From contig JAZQJG010000095.1 in NCBI GenBank assembly GCA_045541535.1, forward strand, positions 16,438 through 80,437: a stretch of 64,000 nucleotides of DNA, in the 5' to 3' direction. The DNA is from Firm-08 sp045541535 (GTDB taxonomy: Bacteria; Bacillota; Clostridia; Oscillospirales; QAKW01). The stretch's first letter is position 1. The number at the start of each line of letters is the position of its first letter. A program made the translations under genes and the position numbers. The notes below the pieces were generated by a model, which was not told where the DNA came from, ran no database searches, and saw only the letters and a list, made by a program, of their open reading frames with translations. Shown here piece by piece: positions 58,805 through 64,000 of the stretch.

Positions 58805-59887
58805 ATGACCGTTTATAAAATTAAAACCGAGGACGTAACCCATAATTATCGCACCCTTTGCGCCGCCACCGAGGCGGCGGTGGTCCCTATGCTCAAGGCG
58901 GATGGCTACGGGCTGGGCGCCCAAGGTATGGTGGATATCTTATCTGCCTGCGGCGCAGAGCGCTTCGCTTTTTCCCGTTTGGAAGAAGCATTGGCGGTTT
59001 CCACCGATAAAGAACTGTGGGTGTTGAGCTGTTATCACACCCGGCCCGAACTGCAGGAAATGATCGGCCGTGAAATGGTGATGGCGGTGGATTCCGTGGA
59101 GCAATGCCGCCTTATCGCCGAATTGGCAGAGCAGGCGGGCAAACGGGCCTGCGTCCATCTGGCGGTGGACACCGGCTTTGGCCGTTTCGGCTTTACCGCC
59201 CAACAGGTGGAGGAGATGGCCGCCGTCTGCGCGATGGAGCAATTGTCGGTGGAGGGTATTTTTTCCCATCTGGGTGCCGCCTTTTTCTACAAGGACAGTT
59301 TTGCCGACCAACAATTGGAGCAGTTTGTGCAGGTGATCGACGCTCTGCAGGAGCGGGGCATTACCTTTACTTGGCGACATATCGCCAATTCCTCCGCTCT
59401 GTTGCGGGATAAAAAGTTTCATCTGAATGCGGTGCGCGTGGGCTCGGCCCTGCTGGGTCGCCTGCCCGTGGCCTTTGATCTGCCCCTACGTCGGGTGGGT
59501 CGGCTGGAAAGTGAGATTATTGACATCCGTTCTCTGCCCAAGGGGCATAATATCGGATACGGCAAGGTATACCGCCTGCGGCGGGACAGCCGTGTGGCCA
59601 TTGTGGCCGCCGGCTCTGCCGACGGTCTGCAACTGACCAAGGATTATGATACCTTCCGTTTCCGTGACTTTTGCCGCTACGGGCTGGCCATTGTAAAAAT
59701 GATGCTGAAAAAGGACAATCGGATGCGGGTGAGCATCGGCGGCAAACGGGTGCCTGTATTGGGACGCGTGGCCCTGACCCACACCTTCGTGGACGTGACC
59801 GATCTGGAGTGCGCCGTGGGGGACAAGGTGGAACTGCCCGTTTCCCCGTTGTACGTTTCGGGGCAGATTCCCCGTATTTATGAGTAA
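58805..59887 (+). CDS. alr: Alanine racemase
   Basis: 360 residues, PLP-dependent, fold type III barrel plus beta domain. The lysine that holds PLP is in MLKADGYGLG (Lys31). Other family parts: CVHLAVDTGFGRFGF (about 116-130), EGIFSHLGAAF, HIANSSALL (about 199), NAVRVGSALLGRLP (PLP phosphate side, about 212-225), and IGYGKVYRLRR with the second catalytic Tyr (about 252). The Phe/Leu-rich variants FSHLGAAFF and VGSALLGRLP differ from the usual THFA and RPGIALYG, so this is a divergent branch; serine or another amino acid as substrate is possible. It supplies D-Ala for peptidoglycan. Confidence 0.85.
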   Translation: MTVYKIKTEDVTHNYRTLCAATEAAVVPMLKADGYGLGAQGMVDILSACGAERFAFSRLEEALAVSTDKELWVLSCYHTRPELQEMIGREMVMAVDSVEQCRLIAELAEQAGKRACVHLAVDTGFGRFGFTAQQVEEMAAVCAMEQLSVEGIFSHLGAAFFYKDSFADQQLEQFVQVIDALQERGITFTWRHIANSSALLRDKKFHLNAVRVGSALLGRLPVAFDLPLRRVGRLESEIIDIRSLPKGHNIGYGKVYRLRRDSRVAIVAAGSADGLQLTKDYDTFRFRDFCRYGLAIVKMMLKKDNRMRVSIGGKRVPVLGRVALTHTFVDVTDLECAVGDKVELPVSPLYVSGQIPRIYE

Positions 59888-60884
59888 AGTGAGATCAACG
59901 ATGCAGAATTTATTGGGCAACCGGCGCTTGCTGGAACAACTGAATACGGCGGCTGTGGAAAACCGTGTGGCCCATGCTTATCTGCTTTGCGGCGGCGAGG
60001 GCAGCGGTAAAAAGACGCTGGCAGCGCTGATGAGCCGTATGTTTTTATGTCCCGAGGGGGGCTGTGGCCACTGTCCGGTGTGCGACAAACTGGAAAAGGG
60101 GATTCATCCCGACGTGATCCGGCTGTCCGGCGCCTCCAAAAGCGGCAACTATACCATGGAGCAGATCCGTGATCTGCGCAAGGAAGCGCTGGTCTATCCC
60201 AACGAAGGACGCCGCAAGATTTATATTTTGGAAAACGCCCATCGCCTAACGCCTAATACTCAGGACGCTTTTCTCAAGATTCTGGAGGAACCGCCGGAGT
60301 TTGTGGTATTCATCCTGCTGTGCAGTGATGAGAGCAAGCTGTTGTCCACCATCCATTCTCGGGTGCTCCGTTTGGCTATGGAAACGCCGGAACGGGCGGA
60401 GAGCGAGCGGTGGCTGTTGGAGCAAACGGGGGAGGCCCCCGATTTGATTCGCACGGCGCTGGGCATCAGCGGCGGCAATCCGGGACAGGCGCTCGTCTTG
60501 CTGTCGGACGGCTCCCTGCAACAGCAAATACAGCGCTGTGAGGAGTTTTGCCGGATGCTGGCGGATGCCTCGGTATATAACGTGGCGGCCTTCAGCCATC
60601 AATTGGCCGCCGATCGGGAACAGTTTGCCGCTTTTGTACGGCTTTTGTGCCTGTATTTGCGGGACGTGTTGGTGTGGCGCACCACCCGCAGTGGGGAGCA
60701 GTTGGTGTTCGGGGAGAGCATTGCCCGATCCCAGAAGAATCTTTCCCTCTTTAATATCCGCAATATCCCCGCCGTCATTGAACAACTGCAACAGTTGGCG
60801 GTGATGGCCACCCAGCCCTTCAGTATTTTACTGATTGAAACCAAACTGGTCACTCTGTGCGTGGAGCAGTTGGTCCGTCGGTAG
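59880..60884 (+). CDS. holB: DNA polymerase III delta-prime subunit
   Basis: 334 residues from ATG 59880, overlapping the alr stop by 8 bp; ATG 59901 (giving MQNLLGNRRLLEQLNT) is also plausible and fits family starts better. Clamp-loader AAA+ fold: AHAYLLCGGEGSGKKTLAAL (P-loop), a Cys-rich zinc module CPEGGCGHCPVC (about 57-68), KIYILENAHRLTPNTQDAFL (Walker B region), LEEPPEFVVFILLCSDESKL and the sensor STIHSRVLRLAM. C-terminal collar helices follow. It helps load the beta clamp. holB-ricT is the usual Firmicutes neighbour pair. Confidence 0.92.
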   Translation: MSKVRSTMQNLLGNRRLLEQLNTAAVENRVAHAYLLCGGEGSGKKTLAALMSRMFLCPEGGCGHCPVCDKLEKGIHPDVIRLSGASKSGNYTMEQIRDLRKEALVYPNEGRRKIYILENAHRLTPNTQDAFLKILEEPPEFVVFILLCSDESKLLSTIHSRVLRLAMETPERAESERWLLEQTGEAPDLIRTALGISGGNPGQALVLLSDGSLQQQIQRCEEFCRMLADASVYNVAAFSHQLAADREQFAAFVRLLCLYLRDVLVWRTTRSGEQLVFGESIARSQKNLSLFNIRNIPAVIEQLQQLAVMATQPFSILLIETKLVTLCVEQLVRR

Positions 60885-60907
60885 GACGGAGAAAGGAAGT
60901 TATTGAT

Positions 60908-61783
60908 ATGAAAACCATCGTAGGAGTACGGTTTAAAAGCGCCGGAAAGGTCTATTATTTTGATCCCGGTGAATATAAATTTGCCGAGGGCGATCAATGC
61001 ATCGTTGAAACCGCAAGAGGTATGGAATGCGGCGAGGTGGTGCTGGGCAATCGCTCGGTGGAGGACGGGGAGGTAACCGCCCCCCTCAAACGGGTATTGC
61101 GCCCCGCGGACGACATTGATAAGCGTCGGGTCGCCGAAAATCGGCAAAAGGAGCAAAAGGCCTATACCGTCTGTATGGAGCGCATCCGTAAGCAAAAACT
61201 GGATATGGCGCTGGTGGACGTGGAATACACCTTTGACCGCAGTAAGATCCTCTTTTATTTCACCGCCGAGGGCAGAGTGGATTTCAGAGATCTGGTCAAG
61301 GAGCTGGCCGGTGTGTTCAAAACCCGCATTGAACTGCGCCAGATCGGCGTGCGGGACGAGAGCAAGCTGTTGGGCGGCATCGGCATCTGCGGCAGAGTGT
61401 TCTGCTGTAACAGCTTTTTGGGGGATTTCCATCCCGTCAACATCCGTATGGCCAAGGAGCAGGGGCTCTCCCCCAATCCGCAAAAGATCTCCGGCCCCTG
61501 CGGCAGACTGATGTGCTGTCTGGGCTATGAGCAAAGCACCTATGAAGCCTATTGGAAGGAAACGCCCAACGTAGGCTCCTGGGTGGCCACTCCCGAAGGG
61601 GAGGGCAGCGTGGTGGATGCCAACGTGCTCAAACGAGAAATCAAGGTCAAATTCACCAAGGGTGAGGATATTTCCTTCAAGATCTTTCCCATCGGCGAGG
61701 TTACCATGCTGCGTAGCGTAGCCCGCAAGGAGAAAAAGGACAATCCCCCCGCCAAAAGCGCAAAAAAATCCGAAAAAAAATAA
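60908..61783 (+). CDS. ricT: PSP1-domain protein RicT (YaaT)
   Basis: 291 residues from ATG 60908 (GAAAGGAAG 8 nt upstream). N-terminal beta domain TIVGVRFKSAGKVYYFDPGE (residues 2-21), IVETARGMECGEVVLGNR, then the PSP1 core: CMERIRKQKLDMALVDVEYT, DRSKILFYFTAEGRVDFRDL and the Cys signature GICGRVFCCNSFLGDF with PCGRLMCCLGYEQ (about 159-215). The Cys set binds [4Fe-4S] clusters in the RicAFT complex, which speeds mRNA maturation by RNase Y and affects sporulation phosphorelay. The Lys-rich end (KSAKKSEKK) is typical. Confidence 0.93.
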   Translation: MKTIVGVRFKSAGKVYYFDPGEYKFAEGDQCIVETARGMECGEVVLGNRSVEDGEVTAPLKRVLRPADDIDKRRVAENRQKEQKAYTVCMERIRKQKLDMALVDVEYTFDRSKILFYFTAEGRVDFRDLVKELAGVFKTRIELRQIGVRDESKLLGGIGICGRVFCCNSFLGDFHPVNIRMAKEQGLSPNPQKISGPCGRLMCCLGYEQSTYEAYWKETPNVGSWVATPEGEGSVVDANVLKREIKVKFTKGEDISFKIFPIGEVTMLRSVARKEKKDNPPAKSAKKSEKK

Positions 61784-61800
61784 ACATTTTCACAAAACAC

Positions 61801-61830
61801 TTGCCAAAGGCAATGTGAGTGTGCTATTAT
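61801..61830 (+). promoter_or_regulatory. Sigma-A promoter of the ferredoxin gene
   Basis: TTGCCA at 61801-61806, 18-nt spacer, TATTAT at 61825-61830 preceded by TGC (extended -10). Confidence 0.8.
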
Positions 61831-61861
61831 ATTTACAACATTTTAAGGAGGTGCGACCATA

Positions 61862-62032
61862 ATGGCACATAAAATTACAGATGCTTGCCTGAGCTGCGGT
61901 AGCTGCCAGGGCGAATGCCCCGTTAACGCTATCAGCGAGGGTGATACCAGCTATGTTATCAATGCTGACGAGTGCATCGATTGCGGTGCTTGCGCTGCAG
62001 TTTGCCCTGTTGACGCTATCGTTGAAGACTAA
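61862..62032 (+). CDS. 2[4Fe-4S] ferredoxin
   Basis: 56 residues. Two clusters are bound by CLSCGSCQGECP (residues 9-20) and CIDCGACAAVCP (38-49), the classic CxxCxxCxxxCP pair of clostridial ferredoxin. The first motif has a longer third gap (C-Q-G-E-C), as in all of these. It carries electrons at low potential between pyruvate:ferredoxin oxidoreductase, hydrogenase and similar enzymes. AAGGAGGT 9 nt before ATG, strong promoter and terminator: a highly expressed single gene. Confidence 0.97.
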   Translation: MAHKITDACLSCGSCQGECPVNAISEGDTSYVINADECIDCGACAAVCPVDAIVED

Positions 62033-62041
62033 GTAAACATA

Positions 62042-62082
62042 AAAAAGCGCGGCAATTTTTGGTAAGTTGCCGCGTTTTTTTC
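62042..62082 (+). terminator. Terminator of the ferredoxin gene
   Basis: Eight-base GC-rich stem 62048-62055 with 62067-62074, extended by A/T pairs, T run. Confidence 0.9.
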
Positions 62083-62104
62083 TTATATTTGTCGGAGGTT
62101 TCGT

Positions 62105-63616
62105 ATGAAGATCAGACATGGAAAGATCGTGCTGTGGTCTGCGCTGGCGTTGTTGTTGCCGGTGCGTGTGCTTCAGTATTTGTTCGTAATTGATGAAAAT
62201 GGATTTTTTATCCGTGAGACGCTGGGTCAGCAGGTGCTGAGCGATCTGCTGTATTGGCTGATGGGTCTGGCGGCAGTGCTGGCCTTTACCATCTCCTGGC
62301 GGAAAGAAAACAAGCGGCCCACGCCCTCTGCACCTTTTTGCACCACGGGGATGACGGTGTTCAGCCTGGTTGCGGCCGTGACCCTTGGGGTATACGGCGT
62401 GCTGGCCCTGATGGCGCGGCGCTGGATCGGCTGGTTTGCTTTGGCGGCGGTGCTGTATCTGCTGTTGCTGCCCTTGCGCATCCGTCGGGGGAAAAACGGG
62501 CTGGTGGCCTTTTTGTCGGTGTTTGCCCTGGCATACCCCTGTGCGGCGGCCATTGATCTGTTTTTTGCCAACTTCCGTGAGATCAACGCTTCCGAAAACG
62601 TGGTGGACGCCGTGTCTGCCTGCGTGCTGATTTTGATGCTCCTTTCCCTGACCAAGATCTACACCGACTTTGAGGACAGCCTTGCAGTGGTCTCCCGCAA
62701 TTTCCTGCTCTTTGCCACTTTGGGCGCTCTGGGGGGACCGGCCGGATTGTTTGCCCTGCTGTATACCGGTAAATTTACCACCCTGCAGCTTGCCGCCACC
62801 GCCGTGATCACGGTATTCTGGGCAATGTCAATTTATTTATATTATCTGTGCGTAAACGCACTGAATGCAGAGAATGGAGGAAAGACCTTGAAACAGCTTA
62901 TCTATGCCCACCGCGGCGCCAGCTACGACTATCCCGAAAATACCCTGCTTGCCTTCCGTAAGGCGGTGGAACAGGGGGCCGACGGTATTGAACTGGACGT
63001 GCAGTTTACCAAGGACAAAAAGATCGTGGTTTGCCACGACGATAAGATCGACCGCACCTCCAACGGCAGTGGCTACGTGGAGGATATGACCTTTGAGGAA
63101 CTGCTGGCCTATGATTTCGGCAGCTTTAAAGGAGAGGAATTTGCGGGAGAAAAGATTCCGTTGCTCTCTCAGGTGCTGGATCTGATCAAGGAAAGCGGCA
63201 TTCTCTTGAATATTGAGATCAAAAACCGTGGAGAAAAGGAGGACGGTCTGGAAGAGGCCGTATCCAATATGGTCCACGAATACGAGCTGGAGGACAAGGT
63301 GATCTATTCCTCCTTTGACCATCAGATGCTCTACCGCCTCAAGGCTTACGATCCCACCGCCAAGGTGGCCGCTCTGTACGGTCACACGCCCTATAAAGCC
63401 TTTGAATATATGCAGGGATTACAGGTTTTTGCCATCCATCCTGCCTACAAATGCGTTCACAGTCAGGAAATGTGTAAAAAGGCGTTGGAGGCCGGCTGGC
63501 AGGTCAACGTCTGGACGGTGGACACCGTGGAGGTAGCCGCTCCTCTGGTAGAGGCGGGCGTTACCTCGCTGATCACCAATCGCCCTGCCTTTCTGCGGGA
63601 AGAACTGACTAAATAA
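62105..63616 (+). CDS. Membrane-linked glycerophosphodiester phosphodiesterase
   Basis: 503 residues. Residues 1-260 contain about eight transmembrane helices (for example SALALLLPVRVLQYLFV, FSLVAAVTLGVYGVLALM, LATLGALGGPAGLFALLY) without a recognised family. Residues about 265-503 are a GDPD domain: IYAHRGASYDYPENTLLAF with the catalytic His, GIELDVQFTKDKKIVVCHDD with Glu, Asp and His, then NIEIKNRG and INVWTVD-like QVNVWTVDTV. It splits glycerophosphodiesters to glycerol-3-phosphate and alcohol. Inside the frame, TGGAGG (62875-62880) stands 7 nt before TTG 62888, so a free soluble GDPD (243 residues) may also be made. Compare the membrane-fused GDPDs of other Firmicutes. Confidence 0.88.
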   Translation: MKIRHGKIVLWSALALLLPVRVLQYLFVIDENGFFIRETLGQQVLSDLLYWLMGLAAVLAFTISWRKENKRPTPSAPFCTTGMTVFSLVAAVTLGVYGVLALMARRWIGWFALAAVLYLLLLPLRIRRGKNGLVAFLSVFALAYPCAAAIDLFFANFREINASENVVDAVSACVLILMLLSLTKIYTDFEDSLAVVSRNFLLFATLGALGGPAGLFALLYTGKFTTLQLAATAVITVFWAMSIYLYYLCVNALNAENGGKTLKQLIYAHRGASYDYPENTLLAFRKAVEQGADGIELDVQFTKDKKIVVCHDDKIDRTSNGSGYVEDMTFEELLAYDFGSFKGEEFAGEKIPLLSQVLDLIKESGILLNIEIKNRGEKEDGLEEAVSNMVHEYELEDKVIYSSFDHQMLYRLKAYDPTAKVAALYGHTPYKAFEYMQGLQVFAIHPAYKCVHSQEMCKKALEAGWQVNVWTVDTVEVAAPLVEAGVTSLITNRPAFLREELTK

Positions 63617-63643
63617 CGACTTTTTTGCCCACACTATTTTTGG

Positions 63644-63874
63644 GTGATGGGTGTGAAATTTTTGCAAAAACTGATTACTTGGCTGTTACTGCCCGCCTTT
63701 TTGTGCTTGTCTTTGTACGGATGTATGCTGGCGGATCAGGGCGCCAAGGAGATCGGCGGCTACTTTGAGGACAATCGGGTCTTTGAGGTGACGCTGACCG
63801 AGGAAGAACTGCGGTTCGTCCTTTTTAATGAAATTTTTAGGATAAGCAGTGGAGGAGTGACCGAACACGCCTGA
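63644..63874 (+). CDS. Small putative lipoprotein
   Basis: 76 residues. A signal (KFLQKLITWLLLPAFLCLSL) ends in a lipobox-like LYGC with Cys at about 27. The short mature part is acidic and ends SGGVTEHA. No family recognised. GTG start with a weak ribosome binding site; GTG 63653 is an alternative. Because the frame is short and the downstream sequence shows no partner, existence is uncertain. Confidence 0.5.
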   Translation: MMGVKFLQKLITWLLLPAFLCLSLYGCMLADQGAKEIGGYFEDNRVFEVTLTEEELRFVLFNEIFRISSGGVTEHA

Positions 63875-63954
63875 AAGTGCATAATTTCGGTGCTTTTTGG
63901 ATTATCGTCGTCGGCAGGCGTCAGCCTTGCCTCCTCCTCTGCACCAAAAATCTC

Positions 63955-63985
63955 TTAAAATTCTGCGCTTTCAGGTCGCAGAATT
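63955..63985. repeat. Hairpin in the last 130 bases of the window
   Basis: Eleven-base perfect stem AAAATTCTGCG / CGCAGAATTTT with a 9-nt loop. No gene is supported between 63875 and the window end. It may be a terminator or part of a dispersed element. Confidence 0.4.
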
Positions 63986-64000
63986 TTGCCGGAGCCGATT

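Overview
The window looks like part of the chromosome of an endospore-forming Clostridia species, probably of the Oscillospiraceae/Ruminococcaceae type. The evidence is the sporulation genes (spoIIGA-sigE-sigG and the dipicolinate synthase pair dpaA-dpaB), the dgt-dnaG-rpoD operon, many S-layer-homology (SLH) domains, strong AGGAGG ribosome binding sites and frequent TTG/GTG starts. No taxonomic marker was searched, so this is inference. Most of the window is moderately GC-rich by eye. The block at about 50.5-53.4 kb is clearly AT-rich and looks foreign.

Layout. 1-5.3 kb is the tail end of a phage-like morphogenesis block: an SLH-ended protein, a holin, then scaffold, coat and connector-like genes, closed by a terminator. 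5.5-13.2 kb holds four tandem paralogous solute-binding proteins. Three are lipoproteins on low-complexity linkers; the fourth carries SLH repeats instead of a lipid anchor. 13.2-25.5 kb is core genome: dpaAB, mrp, a HAD phosphatase, three membrane-anchored unknowns (one a DUF3810-like protein that has lost its zinc site), degV, spoIIGA-sigE-sigG, rsmI and trmN6. 25.6-32.8 kb holds an SLH surface protein, clpB under a perfect CIRCE element, malQ and a small membrane protein.

32.9-38.2 kb is the most striking part. A single 1593-residue TIR-NACHT-type protein carries a long beta-rich sensor region and a C-terminal winged-helix-like region. It has a perfect consensus promoter and sits beside tRNA-Lys. 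The 430 bp between gene and tRNA contains palindromes and a direct repeat of the tRNA 3' end. It is a good candidate for an anti-phage NADase sensor.

38.4-44.3 kb is dgt-dnaG-rpoD, then a zinc-ribbon/transmembrane/RCC1 protein and a GIY-YIG protein. 44.3-50.5 kb is an AraC regulator facing a giant secreted endonuclease/exonuclease/phosphatase-fold protein, with overlapping promoters, plus a 36-residue peptide gene. 50.6-53.3 kb is the AT-rich AraC/FAD-oxidoreductase pair. 53.5-57.5 kb is a minus-strand run: HAD phosphatase, rqcH, a Nif3-like gene, trmK and a DUF1858 gene. 57.7-63.9 kb is a plus-strand run: FemAB-like, alanine racemase, holB, ricT (PSP1), ferredoxin, a membrane-linked glycerophosphodiesterase and a small lipoprotein.

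Control signals support this reading. Many TTGACA-17-TATAAT-type promoters and hairpin terminators mark the transcript ends. A sigma-K-like promoter precedes dpaA. A terminator-like hairpin covers the sigG ribosome binding site and contains a sigma-F/G-like promoter, so that only the forespore transcript would escape the hairpin.
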